The notes beneath the pieces were generated by a model, which did no database searches, was not told the origin of the DNA, and saw nothing but the letters and a program-made list of their open reading frames with translations. A program made the position numbers and the translations under genes. 36,498 bases of DNA from an uncultured Clostridium sp. (GTDB taxonomy: Bacteria; Bacillota; Clostridia; TANB77; CAG-508): NCBI GenBank assembly GCA_947363765.1, contig CANAQC010000013.1:1-36498 (forward strand). Reading direction: 5' to 3'. Shown piece after piece: positions 23,073 to 32,000 of this stretch. Position 1 is the first letter of the stretch; every line of letters begins with the position of its first letter.

Positions 23073-23234
23073 TTACTCTTTTTGGCGGTTATATAAATAT
23101 ACAATGACCGCAGACCCAATTATGACACTAATTACTATTATGCCAAAGCCTTTTAAATCTCCTCCTGCTTCTATCAAAGATGCTAATATTGAAGCTGTTA
23201 TCAAAAATGTAAAAATGTATAATATTATCTTCAT
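23073..23234 (-). CDS. 53-residue membrane protein with two hydrophobic helices
   Basis: A small protein with an AGGAGG site 5 bases before ATG at 23234 and a hairpin terminator immediately after its stop. Residues 3-18 and about 28-46 are hydrophobic, separated by LIEAGGDLKGFG, and the end is NRQKE. I do not recognise a family. It lies 68 bases downstream of lgt on the same strand and is likely the last gene of that transcript. Confidence 0.7.
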   Translation of the reverse strand: MKIILYIFTFLITASILASLIEAGGDLKGFGIIVISVIIGSAVIVYLYNRQKE

Positions 23235-23302
23235 GCGTGTCCTCCTAAAGCATAATGCTTTTTGTTTTTATGGGTTACATAATTTTATAACTATATTATA
23301 CA

Positions 23303-24083
23303 CTATTTTTTATTACTTTTCAACTTATACATATAAATAATTGCTATAACAAGTATTATAATTGATAATATTTGTGATATTCGTATATTTCCTAACATTA
23401 AACTATCTGTTCTTAGTCCTTCAATAATACATCGTATAAATGAATATAATATTAAATACCATAATGAAATTTGTCCGCTATATTTTCTGTTTTTTGAAAG
23501 TTTTACTAATATTAAAAAAATTACTAAATCTAAAATAGATTCATATAAAAAGGTAGGATGTACATATTGTACTTGTTCACTTAATTTTATTCCCATTTTC
23601 CATGGTAAATTTGTAAGTTTACCATATGCTTCTACATTTATAAAGTTTCCCCATCTACCTATTGCTTGTCCGAAGAGGTAGACATATTACTATATAGTCT
23701 AATAAGTCTGTAAATTTTATATTTCTTTTTTTACAAAATATATATGAAGTTATAACCGCTCCTATTATTCCTCCATATATTGCGAGTCCACCATCTTTTA
23801 TATTTATTATTTTTTCGAATGTTTTATAATAATCTAATTTAAATATTACATAATATATTCTAGCACATAAAAAGCTAATTGGTATTAATATTAATGCTAA
23901 ATCTATAATGTCTTCATAATTAATACCATATTTTTTGTCATTTTTATAGTATATATATATTGCAATTATTATGCTAAGTACTATTAAGATTGCATACCAA
24001 TATACTGAAATTCCAAAAATGGTGAATGCTATAGGATTTATTTTTAATGTAATATTTAATAATGGAATAATTATTTCTTTCAT
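23303..24083 (-). CDS. lgt: Prolipoprotein diacylglyceryl transferase, one +1 shift at CGG
   Basis: Lgt transfers diacylglycerol from phosphatidylglycerol to the lipobox cysteine of prelipoproteins. The protein is 259 residues if the C at 23672 is skipped. About seven membrane helices are visible. The family signature DGGLAIYGGIIGA (residues 97-109) is before the shift. The shift yields LPLGQAIGRWGNFINVEAYG (from 135), the most conserved Lgt segment, then HPTFLYES and IRCIIEGLRTD. Unshifted translation ends after LPLRTSNR and loses the catalytic region. Start at 24083 is 1 base after the YmfH-like stop, so the genes are coupled. Lgt is widely conserved and often important, so a dead gene is unlikely. 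Confidence 0.93.
23669..23672 (-). other. +1 frameshift site 7 (CGGA read as Gly), lgt
   Basis: CGG follows CTT. Skipping the C at 23672 reads GGA (Gly138) in PLGQAIGRWGNF. The unshifted frame stops at TAG five codons after the site. Confidence 0.9.
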
Positions 24084-24084
24084 T

Positions 24085-25359
24085 TTATTTTCCTTTTACT
24101 ATTGATATTACCATTTTATTTAAATCAAATACTTCATTTAGTATCTTATTTGTATATTCTATATCTAATTCATTAATTTTATCTATATAATCAAAACTAT
24201 TAATTTCTTTAAAGTAGTCAGATAAGAACATTCTAGCAATGTTTCCTACATCATCATATTGTGTTACATAGTCTCCATATACCTTTTTTTTGATTCTTTC
24301 AAAATGATTAGAGTCTAGCCCTTCTTTTTTATAGTTTGTAATTTGTGTTTTTAGCATTTCTGCAATTTTTTGTGGATTTTTAGATTTCCCTGTAATTAGA
24401 ACATGTGCATATTGTTTTGTAAATTCATATTCAAATGATGGTCCAGAAATAATATCTCCTGATTTATATAGTTCTTGATATGCTTCTGAACTTTTTCCTA
24501 ACAACATATATAATATTATTTCTATTGCAATATGTTTTTTTACAATATCTATATCACTTTGTATTTTATCTTTAAATCCTATTACAAAAACTGGCATGTT
24601 CACTTCCATAGTAACTGTTTTGTCGCTTTTTACAATTTCTTCTTGCTCTTTTTCATATATTCTTTGTACTTGTTTTTGGTTACTTGTTTTTGTGATTCTT
24701 TTTTTTATTTCTTCTAAAATGCTTTTTGGTTCAAAGTCTCCACAAACTACTAATAACATATTAGATAAATCATAAAAATTATTATAAGATTTATATAATA
24801 TTTCTTTGTTTATTTTAGAAATAGATTCTATACTCCCTGCAATGTCAATATTTGTTGGAGTTTTATCATACATTATTCTCATTGCATTCATATATACTTG
24901 CCATTCTGGATCGTCTTCATACATATTAATTTCTTGAGATATAATGCCTTTTTCTTTTTCTACATTTTCATCTGTAAAATATGGATTTTGCACATAATTC
25001 ATAAATTCGTCTAATGCTTCATAAAAGTTGTTTGTTGCTTCAAATAAATATGCTGTATGATTATAAGTAGTATATGCATTTGCTTCTACTCCTAAGCTAC
25101 TTAATGCATCTAAACTATTTGTTCCATTTTCTTGTTCAAATAGTTTATGTTCTAAAAAGTGTGCAACTCCATCTGGAATTTTTATTTCTTCTTTATCTTG
25201 TTCTATTAAAAAGTGGTTATCTATAGAACCAAATTTTGTTCCCCATATAACATATTTTTTTGACGCATCTTTTTTAGGAATAATTATAATGTTTAATCCA
25301 TTGTCTAGTTTTTGTTTATAGATTTCTTCTTTTACTTTTAAATTTTGGATTATTTGCAT
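24085..25359 (-). CDS. M16 family zinc peptidase, YmfH-like active subunit
   Basis: A 424-residue insulinase/pitrilysin-type peptidase. The inverted zinc motif HFLEH is at residues 67-71, with a downstream Glu-rich helix (EKEKGIISQEINMYEDDPEW) providing the third ligand. A second M16 half follows. It pairs with the upstream homologue that lacks the zinc motif, as in the Bacillus ymfF-ymfH arrangement, and the two may form a heterodimer. ATG at 25359 is used because AGGAGG precedes it. The stop is followed after 1 base by lgt. Family function is degradation of short peptides. The native substrate is unknown. Confidence 0.9.
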   Translation of the reverse strand: MQIIQNLKVKEEIYKQKLDNGLNIIIIPKKDASKKYVIWGTKFGSIDNHFLIEQDKEEIKIPDGVAHFLEHKLFEQENGTNSLDALSSLGVEANAYTTYNHTAYLFEATNNFYEALDEFMNYVQNPYFTDENVEKEKGIISQEINMYEDDPEWQVYMNAMRIMYDKTPTNIDIAGSIESISKINKEILYKSYNNFYDLSNMLLVVCGDFEPKSILEEIKKRITKTSNQKQVQRIYEKEQEEIVKSDKTVTMEVNMPVFVIGFKDKIQSDIDIVKKHIAIEIILYMLLGKSSEAYQELYKSGDIISGPSFEYEFTKQYAHVLITGKSKNPQKIAEMLKTQITNYKKEGLDSNHFERIKKKVYGDYVTQYDDVGNIARMFLSDYFKEINSFDYIDKINELDIEYTNKILNEVFDLNKMVISIVKGK

Positions 25360-25363
25360 ATTT

Positions 25364-26644
25364 TTATTCCTCCTTACTTTCATTTTTTAAAAAATAAATT
25401 GTGTGTAGTTTTACACTTTTTGCTATTTTTACTACTTGTTCTTTTGTAATATTTTCAATTATTTTTTTATATTCCTCTGGTGATACTAACATACCTGATA
25501 GTTCTTGTCCAAAATAGTAACTTATTTGGGTGTCTTGTTCATCTTTTATAAAGTCAATTGTTGATATTATCATTGATTTTGTATTTTCTAATTCTTCTTT
25601 TGTAAATTCACCATTTTTCATATCTTCTAATTGTTTTTTTATTATTTCTAGTGCCTTTTTCTCGTTTTGTATTTCAATTCCACAACGTATAAATATATTA
25701 TTTTTTTGTCTTACATAATTAGATCCTGCAGTATATGCAAGGCTTGCTTTTTCTCTTACATTTTGAAATAGTTTTGAGTTTGCTCCTCCTCCTAATATTG
25801 CATTATATACAAGTGTTGTATATTTATCTATTGGTGTTTGTTCTTTTATTTTTAATCCCATTACTAATTTTCCTTGTGTAATATTTAAGTTTTCATATAC
25901 TATATTTGGTTGTTCTAATTCTTGTGCTTCTATATTATTATTAGGATTTATTTGTCTTTTATCTAATTTTTTTAATGTTTCATTTTCTTTTATAATATTT
26001 TGTATTTCATTATTTTGCACTTTTCCAGAAATGAATATATCTATTTTGACCTTTTGTAACATTTCTTCGTAATAACTATATAAATTTTGTGCATTTATTT
26101 TTTCTAAGTCTTCTATATACCCATATTTATATAGTCCATATGGTTTATTTTTATACATTTCCTCTATACAACGGTTTAAGGCATATATATCTTTATTGTC
26201 TTTTTTGCTTTGTATTATTTGTGTTAAGTTTTCTTTTTCTACTGTAACATATTCTTCTTTAAAGCTTTTATTTTCTACAAATGGATTAAATGCTATATCT
26301 ATTAATACATCTATTGCTTGTTTTAAAATTTCTTCTTTTTTAGGTAAATATTCTTCATTTATTGTTTCTAAATAGAATTTTAACACATGGTTGTCTCCCA
26401 TTTTTTCTATTCCACAGTCAAAAGATGCTCCATACATTTCTTCTAGTGCAATGCTAATTTGTTTTGCAGTTTGATATTTTTTACTACCTCTTCTTAGTAT
26501 TGCTGATATTAATGCTTCTTTTGTTACATTTTCTTTTTGTAATGGTAATGTAAAAAATATAGATATTAAATTTGTTTTAAATTTGTTTGATTGTATTATA
26601 TGAAGGTTTATTCCTTCTTTTATTTCATTTTTTTGATAATTCAT
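25364..26644 (-). CDS. M16 family peptidase-like protein, YmfF-like non-catalytic subunit
   Basis: A 426-residue M16 fold protein without HxxEH. The equivalent position reads ALISAILRRGSKKY. Conserved M16 features include EEMYGASFDCGIEKMGDNHVLKF, AILGGGANSKLFQNVREKASLAYTAGS (about 285-311, the typical second-half signature) and a C-terminal helical segment. It is probably the structural partner of the downstream active M16 peptidase, whose start lies 5 bases after this stop. AAAGGAGA precedes ATG at 26644. First gene of a ymfF-ymfH-lgt unit. Confidence 0.9.
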   Translation of the reverse strand: MNYQKNEIKEGINLHIIQSNKFKTNLISIFFTLPLQKENVTKEALISAILRRGSKKYQTAKQISIALEEMYGASFDCGIEKMGDNHVLKFYLETINEEYLPKKEEILKQAIDVLIDIAFNPFVENKSFKEEYVTVEKENLTQIIQSKKDNKDIYALNRCIEEMYKNKPYGLYKYGYIEDLEKINAQNLYSYYEEMLQKVKIDIFISGKVQNNEIQNIIKENETLKKLDKRQINPNNNIEAQELEQPNIVYENLNITQGKLVMGLKIKEQTPIDKYTTLVYNAILGGGANSKLFQNVREKASLAYTAGSNYVRQKNNIFIRCGIEIQNEKKALEIIKKQLEDMKNGEFTKEELENTKSMIISTIDFIKDEQDTQISYYFGQELSGMLVSPEEYKKIIENITKEQVVKIAKSVKLHTIYFLKNESKEE

Positions 26645-26680
26645 ATTGTCTCCTTTCTTGTTTTTTGTTTGTCTTTATTT

Positions 26681-26710
26681 AGTATAATATATTTTGGTAA
26701 TATTATACAA
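26681..26710 (-). promoter_or_regulatory. Possible promoter of the M16-lgt operon
   Basis: On the minus strand TTGTAT (26705-26710), 18 bases, TATACT (26681-26686). It lies about 37 bases before the first M16 gene. Other AT-rich -10-like boxes nearby make the choice uncertain. Confidence 0.45.
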
Positions 26711-26895
26711 TAGTTTTTACATATTTTGTGTTAATTATAACTTATATGTTCTTGTCCAAATTTAAAAATGTACAAAATAGTATGAATATAGTAACATAAT
26801 ATTGGAAATTTTATTTTTTGGTTTCAAAAATAAGAGTATAACATCTATTTAAATCTATTTTATTTCTAAAAAGTGGATTCTTCATATATAATTAA

Positions 26896-26937
26896 AAATA
26901 GACTTAAGATTTTTTAGTTTCTTAAGTCTATTTTTTT
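26896..26937. terminator. Bidirectional terminator after virD4
   Basis: A perfect 13-bp stem (26896-26908 with 26921-26933), A-run on one side and T-run on the other, begins at the virD4 stop. It isolates virD4 from the M16-lgt operon. Confidence 0.88.
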
Positions 26938-28943
26938 AATCGTTATCTTCTATTGGTCCAAATAGTTCATCAAATTTTGCCTCTAATTCTTTTTGTAAGT
27001 CAATATCTAGTTCATCATCATCATCTTCTTGTGTTTGTGGCAAAGTTGGTGCTTGTTTTTCTTTTTGTGGTTCTATTTTTAGTTCTTGTATTGTTTCTTG
27101 TTTTTTATTTTCTACTTTTTCTAATGTTGGTTCATCGAATAAATCATCTAATGATTCTACTTTTAAGTTTTCTACTTGTTTTTTCTCATCTTCTTCTACA
27201 TATGGATTATATGGATTATATTTTCTCCATATTCCTCTATTAGTTTCTGGAATATCGTTATGACTAATAGCTCTTGATGCTAATTTTTTTGCCATTGAAG
27301 TTTCAAAATAATAAAATTTTCTGGATTGTATTGGTTTTACACCTTTTTCAAAAATGATACATAAATCATTATCCATTCTTCTTAGTTCATCTGGTGTCAT
27401 AAGTGCTCTTGCCATAACTTGGTCTGATACACTTTTACCTTGTCTCCAATTGTATTTATCTTTGTTTACTGATACACTTTCTCTTTCAATTGTTTTTTCT
27501 CCTAAGGCTTTTGAGAAGTATTCTACTGTTTTTTGTGAGTTACTTCCTAAAAATACATGTGTATCACAGTTACCAATTATTGTTTCATATGATTTTTCAT
27601 ATACCGCTTCTAATTGGTCTAAGTTTTGTAGTATTACACTAAAGGAAATTTTTCTACTTCTACTTGTTGATATTTTTTTATCAAAATCTGGTATTTTACC
27701 AATGTTTGCAAACTCGTCTAATATAAAGAAGGTTTGTATTGGTAATGCTCCTCCATTTTTATCTGCAAAATCATATAATTGTTGTATCATTTGTGAAAAG
27801 AATATGGTTAGTAAAAAGTCATATGCTGTATGAGTATCTGAAGATATAACATATAGAGCTGTCTTCTTTTTTGCAATTTCTTCAAAATCTATTGTATCTG
27901 TTGAGGTTAATTCTGCAATTTCTTTAGAGTCAAATTTTCCAAGTTTTGATTGTAATGATGATAAGATTGACCCATAGGTTTTTTCTGGTGCAATTTCAAT
28001 GGATTTATAGTTTGTTCTTGCTGGATGATCATATGGAAGCTGATTCATAAGTTCTGTTAATAGGTTACTTCCTCCATTAGAGTTTGCAGCCCTTACAAGT
28101 TCAGCACAACTTGCTAAGTTTTGTTCCGCTTCTGGTCTTGTTGCAATTAAATAATATATAAGTGCTTTTAATAACATTTCTGCCATATCATCCCAATATG
28201 GTTCTGAACCTGCACCTGCTTCTGCTTTTTGTCCTTTTATTATAGTATTTGCAATAACATCAACATCTAGTTCGCTTGATATATGCATTAATGGATTATA
28301 TCCATCACTTAGATTTGGACGTACTAAATTTAATACTTTAATTTCATATCCATGGTCTTTTAAATATCCTGCTGTTTTATCATATAATTCACCTTTTGGG
28401 TCTGTGAATATATAAGATCCTAACATTTGATAGGCATTTGGAATTGAATATGATGCACTCTTACCAGATCCTGATCCGTCCCACTACTAATACATTCACA
28501 TTTCCTCTTTTATCTAATGGTAAATAATTATTTTGTGCTAATATAAGTCCTTTTCTATCACTTAATATTCTATATTGTTCCCCATTTTTTGACCAATCAC
28601 TAGAACCATGTTCTATGTCTGCAAATTCATGTTTTGGTGCTGTCTTTATTAATCCTATTAGTACAAATATTGCATATAAAATACTAAATTTGAATAATGT
28701 TGATAAATATGTACCAATATGTGAACTTGTAAATGTTTTACCAATTACCATTCCTAATTTTGTAAATGATTCATATAGTCCTTGTATAAATTTGTCCATC
28801 ATAAAATTCTCATTTACTGTAGCTTCTGTAATACTATAGCTAATAGGCATAACAAGTACTATGGATAAAATTACCCATAGCACTCCAAATATAATAAAAT
28901 TATTTTTATTTCTTCTAACTGCTCCCTTTACTTTATAATTCAT
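26936..28943 (-). CDS. virD4: VirD4/TraG-type coupling ATPase, one +1 shift at CGG inside the P-loop
   Basis: The T4SS coupling protein, 668 residues when the C at 28478 is skipped. Two N-terminal transmembrane helices (about 15-36 and 85-105) precede the ATPase domain. The shift restores the Walker A VVGGSGSGKSASY (P-loop about 155-162), followed by FTDPKGELYDKTAGYL, and the Walker B FFILDEFANIGKIPDF. The C-terminal ~90 residues are acidic and Glu-rich. Without the shift the protein stops at TAA inside the Walker A region and the whole ATPase domain is missing. It has two small unknown genes upstream in its own operon, and a bidirectional terminator at its stop. It would bring substrates to the VirB channel encoded at 9206-22450. 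Confidence 0.93.
28475..28478 (-). other. +1 frameshift site 8 (CGGA read as Gly), virD4
   Basis: CGG follows GGA. Skipping the C at 28478 reads GGA (Gly156) and gives the P-loop GGSGSGKS. The unshifted frame reaches TAA after four codons. Confidence 0.92.
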
Positions 28944-28972
28944 AAAGTTTCACCTCATCTTTTGTGTATGTA

Positions 28973-29320
28973 TTATCCAATTTCTATTTCTTCTTGTTTT
29001 TCTTGTTTAGCAATAATGTCTTTAATTGATTTAATTCCGTTTGATGCCATATATTCTTTTACTACTTTTTCAGTTTCTTCTTTTGATAATTTGTTTGATG
29101 ATAATATTTGTGAATATTTACTATCAATTCTTGCTACAGTTCTTCCTTCATCATCTTTAATTATTGTATTATCTCCCATTTCTACAATTACTTCATTATT
29201 TAAAAATATAGATTTAGTATCTACTGTAATTGCAGTTTTTGGTGGTATATCTATATGTTTACCTTCTAGCTTTAATGCCCCTGCATTAATTTTTTGTATA
29301 CTTTCATTTGGATTTTTCAT
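28973..29320 (-). CDS. Unknown 115-residue protein upstream of virD4
   Basis: A soluble protein I do not recognise. The first two thirds look beta-rich (GKHIDIPPKTAITVDTKSIFLNNEVIVEMG), and the last third is a charged helix (LSKEETEKVVKEYMASNG then KQEKQEEIE). GGGAGG precedes ATG at 29320. It lies 11 bases after the upstream gene and 29 bases before virD4, so it is cotranscribed with the coupling protein and probably works with it. Confidence 0.75.
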   Translation of the reverse strand: MKNPNESIQKINAGALKLEGKHIDIPPKTAITVDTKSIFLNNEVIVEMGDNTIIKDDEGRTVARIDSKYSQILSSNKLSKEETEKVVKEYMASNGIKSIKDIIAKQEKQEEIEIG

Positions 29321-29331
29321 TGTTTCCTCCC

Positions 29332-29853
29332 TTAATCATCTGGTCTTATCTCAAATGCGAAATAAGACTTATATGGCTTTAATTTACATTTTCCTTTAAT
29401 TTCATTTGTTTCTTCATCCAGATAAACAACTGGTTTTACTTCTTCTGTAGTCTCTGGGTCTATAATTGATATAGGTCTTTGTAAGTTTGGAGTATAATTA
29501 AATTCTTTATATACATTTTCTCCTTTTTCAGAGTAAATTGTATCGAATTTTACTGGCATAGGTTTTCTTGATATCCTAAGTCTGTTCTCTTCCATAATTC
29601 CAGTATTTACTACTACTTTGTCTTTTCCAAAGGATAAGATGACAAGCTGATTGCTATTTGCTGATGGCTCGTCAACAAAAAAAGTTTTCTTTTTATACTC
29701 TCCTGTTAATTCCTCCATATAATCTAATCTTTCTAACGTGTATTTGGGAGAGTCTTTTAGGTATTCTTTTTGTGTTTGATTAATTCGATAAATTACTGTG
29801 TTTACATTTTTTGGATCTGTTATGCTAAAATGCTTTCCTTGGAAAGTCTCCAT
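29332..29853 (-). CDS. Unknown 173-residue protein, first gene of the virD4 operon
   Basis: A soluble, beta-rich protein with no membrane segment and no motif I can name. It starts METFQGKHFSITDPKNVNTVIYRI and ends with an alternating segment YKSYFAFEIRPDD. A site AGGGGTG lies upstream of ATG at 29853, and a consensus promoter sits about 100 bases upstream. In the operon it precedes another unknown gene and virD4, so a link with secretion is inferred by position. Confidence 0.75.
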   Translation of the reverse strand: METFQGKHFSITDPKNVNTVIYRINQTQKEYLKDSPKYTLERLDYMEELTGEYKKKTFFVDEPSANSNQLVILSFGKDKVVVNTGIMEENRLRISRKPMPVKFDTIYSEKGENVYKEFNYTPNLQRPISIIDPETTEEVKPVVYLDEETNEIKGKCKLKPYKSYFAFEIRPDD

Positions 29854-30154
29854 AATAGTACACCCCTTTTTTTCCTTTTATCCTATGTATAGTAGTTCAT
29901 TTTGTAATGTATTTTGTACATAATATTTTTGTTTATTTTTACCACTATACTTGATTATACTCTTTTTAAGGCTGATTGTCAATACATTTTCGTTTTTTGT
30001 TTTATGTTGACTGTATTTTATTTCCAGTTATATCTTTATTAATATTACTATTTTTCTATTGTAGGTACAATTTAAAATACATTGTTTAAAATATAATTAT
30101 TTATAATACTCTTAGGCATAAGTTTTACCCCTTATATATGTAAATAGATGGTGT
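29854..30154 (-). promoter_or_regulatory. Intergenic region and promoter of the virD4 operon
   Basis: On the minus strand TTGACA (29977-29982), 17 bases, TATAAT (29954-29959): a consensus promoter that gives a leader of about 95 bases. The rest (to the DnaJ-like stop at 30155) is AT-rich and shows no gene or clear terminator. Confidence 0.85.
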
Positions 30155-31084
30155 TTATAGATTTTTGTTATTTTTATGGTTATTTGCTCTTGGGTTGAAT
30201 TTTGATATTTCTTTTAATTTTTCATATATTTCTTTTTCTTTTTTGGTTAATTGTTTTGGAACCATTATTTTAATTGTTACTGTTAAATCTCCTCTTCCGC
30301 CTTTTCCATCTTTATATCCTTTAGATGGTATTCTTAATTTTTCTCCACTTTCAATTCCAGCTGGTACAAAAACAGAAACTGTATCATCTATTCCTTCTAT
30401 GTTTACTCTTGTTCCAAGTGCTGCTTCCCATGGCGTTAATAAAAGCGATGTATACAGGTCATATCCTACTAATTCAAATTTTCCATTTTGCTCAATTTGA
30501 ATTTTAATGAATAAATCACCATTTTTTCCACCATTTTGACCTTGCTTTCCTTGTCCTATTAATCGTATTTTTTCATTATTCCTAATTCCAGCAGGAACTT
30601 TTATATTAAAAGTTTTCATACTTCCATTTACTGTTCGTAAAGAAATTTTTTTATTTAATCCATAAAATGCTTCTTCTACTGTGATAGAAATGGCAGTTTC
30701 TATATTTTCTCCTTTTACTATTGGATTTTTTTTAGTCTTTTTATTGTTATTTTGTTCTTCTTGTTTTATATTTCCAAAAAACATTTGAAAGAAATCGCTA
30801 AATATAGCATCTTTTGTACGTTTGCTTTCTTCGTAGTTTTGCTTTTTTCTTTTATTTCCAATGTGCATATTCCACATTCTATCATATCTTCTTTTTGCAA
30901 CATGGTTTGATAATACACGATATGCTTCGTTAATATCTTTAAATCTTTCTTCTGCTATTTTATTTCCAACATTTACATCTGGATGATATTTTTTTGCTTG
31001 TTCACGATATGCTTGTTTTATTTCATCCATTGTTATTTTGTTTGTTTCTAATTCTAATATTTTATAATAATCTTTAAAAATCAT
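30155..31084 (-). CDS. DnaJ/CbpA-type J-domain co-chaperone without zinc fingers
   Basis: A 309-residue Hsp40 protein. The J domain spans residues 1-70 with the HPD motif in AKKYHPDVNVG. A polar linker follows (about 70-125), then two C-terminal peptide-binding domains with VPAGIRNNEKIRLIGQG and VPAGIESGEKLRIPSKG. The cysteine-rich zinc region of DnaJ is absent, so it is a CbpA-like class II protein stimulating DnaK ATPase. ATG at 31084 follows GGGAGG. It has its own promoter and is divergent from a small plus-strand gene. Confidence 0.92.
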   Translation of the reverse strand: MIFKDYYKILELETNKITMDEIKQAYREQAKKYHPDVNVGNKIAEERFKDINEAYRVLSNHVAKRRYDRMWNMHIGNKRKKQNYEESKRTKDAIFSDFFQMFFGNIKQEEQNNNKKTKKNPIVKGENIETAISITVEEAFYGLNKKISLRTVNGSMKTFNIKVPAGIRNNEKIRLIGQGKQGQNGGKNGDLFIKIQIEQNGKFELVGYDLYTSLLLTPWEAALGTRVNIEGIDDTVSVFVPAGIESGEKLRIPSKGYKDGKGGRGDLTVTIKIMVPKQLTKKEKEIYEKLKEISKFNPRANNHKNNKNL

Positions 31085-31117
31085 TTCGACATCCTCCCAT
31101 ATATAAATGGCAAAATT

Positions 31118-31146
31118 ATTATATCAAGATTACTATTATTTTTCAA
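31118..31146 (-). promoter_or_regulatory. Promoter of the DnaJ-like gene
   Basis: On the minus strand TTGAAA (31141-31146), 17 bases, TATAAT (31118-31123). No heat-shock CIRCE repeat is seen nearby. Confidence 0.7.
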
Positions 31147-31169
31147 TAGGATAACATAAAAAAATTTTA

Positions 31170-31198
31170 TTGCAATTTTATGTAAAGTATGTTAAAAT
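31170..31198 (+). promoter_or_regulatory. Promoter of the 82-residue gene
   Basis: TTGCAA (31170-31175), 17 bases, TAAAAT (31193-31198), about 48 bases before the start codon. It is back to back with the DnaJ-like promoter. Confidence 0.65.
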
Positions 31199-31245
31199 AA
31201 GTTTATGTAACCTAAGTGTTTTTTTCATTACCAAGGAGGATTAGT

Positions 31246-31494
31246 ATGGAAAATTTGGCAACTTTTACAGCTAATGATGAATGGATATGGGATTTAGAAG
31301 ATAAAATCATTAATGATGGTCTCATTATTTGCCTTATTAATATACCAAAACAAAGTAATATTTTAGAGGTACAATATAAAGATACCAAAACTAAATCAGA
31401 TGATTTTGGAAGTACAAGACCCATGCCAGATATTAAATGGAATATAGCATTGCGTAAAGCTGGGATAAAAGATGCTATATATTTTTCTAAGTAA
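31246..31494 (+). CDS. Unknown 82-residue protein, monocistronic
   Basis: A small soluble protein with complete signals: a promoter at 31170, AAGGAGG 7 bases before ATG at 31246 and a hairpin terminator 1 base after the stop. The ATG at 31216 is too close to the promoter and lacks a site. The sequence has short strands and helices (DEWIWDLEDKIIND; LIICLINIP; WNIALRKAGIKDAIYF) and no motif I can name. Family unknown. Confidence 0.72.
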   Translation: MENLATFTANDEWIWDLEDKIINDGLIICLINIPKQSNILEVQYKDTKTKSDDFGSTRPMPDIKWNIALRKAGIKDAIYFSK

Positions 31495-31495
31495 G

Positions 31496-31522
31496 AGACT
31501 GCTTATTTAAGCAGTCTTTTTA
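31496..31522 (+). terminator. Terminator after the 82-residue gene
   Basis: AGACTGCTTA pairs with TAAGCAGTCT (31496-31505 and 31508-31517), then TTTTTA. Confidence 0.9.
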
Positions 31523-31629
31523 TATGTTATTTTAGTAATTTTTACAAAGTATTGGGTGATTAAAATTAAATCTACTCTTTTTTATTACGAATGTCTTTGT
31601 AGTAATATTTGACACAATTCTACTTTTAT

Positions 31630-31658
31630 TTGAAAATTCATATTAATTATGTTATACT
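31630..31658 (+). promoter_or_regulatory. Promoter of the 80-residue gene
   Basis: TTGAAA (31630-31635), 17 bases, TATACT (31653-31658) with a TG extended -10. Confidence 0.75.
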
Positions 31659-31700
31659 ATGAATAACTTAAAAACATTATTTAATGAAAGGTGGATTCAC

Positions 31701-31943
31701 ATGGATGATTTTACAACATATGATTTAAAGCATATTGAATCCAAATTACTTAAGTTTGCTGATGGTCTTATTTGTAAAAAATTAATAGATGATATTAATA
31801 CAGTAAAAGATGATGATGAAGATTTTGAATTATCAATTCCTTCTAATACTCCTTTAGAGACCATACATTCTAGCCATCCACCTCTTTCTGCTAAAGAGGC
31901 TTTAACTATTTTGACCTCTGTTATTGCAGAGGATGACGATTAA
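31701..31943 (+). CDS. Unknown 80-residue acidic protein, monocistronic
   Basis: A small, strongly acidic protein (VKDDDEDFEL in the middle, AEDDD at the end) that I do not recognise. Start at 31701 is taken because AAAGGTGG lies upstream. The ATG at 31659 sits in the promoter, before the transcript begins. A promoter at 31630 and a long terminator hairpin after the stop frame it as a single-gene transcript, as for the 82-residue gene before it. The two are not obviously similar in sequence. Confidence 0.7.
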   Translation: MDDFTTYDLKHIESKLLKFADGLICKKLIDDINTVKDDDEDFELSIPSNTPLETIHSSHPPLSAKEALTILTSVIAEDDD

Positions 31944-31955
31944 TTTAAGTAATTT

Positions 31956-32000
31956 AAAAAAAGAAATGGAACATGTTTTTTTATGTTTCATTTCTTTTTT
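31956..32000. terminator. Bidirectional terminator between the 80-residue gene and the DUF1934 gene
   Basis: A long imperfect stem (AAAAAAAGAAATG-AACAT with ATGTT-CATTTCTTTTTTT) serves the plus-strand gene and, on the other strand, the yqeK-murF-ddl operon ending at 32000. Confidence 0.85.

Noticed and set aside
5749-28943. The five interrupted genes as ordinary pseudogenes
   Set aside because: No other lesion, premature stop or base change type is visible, both sides of every break are well preserved, and the lesion is identical in all eight cases.
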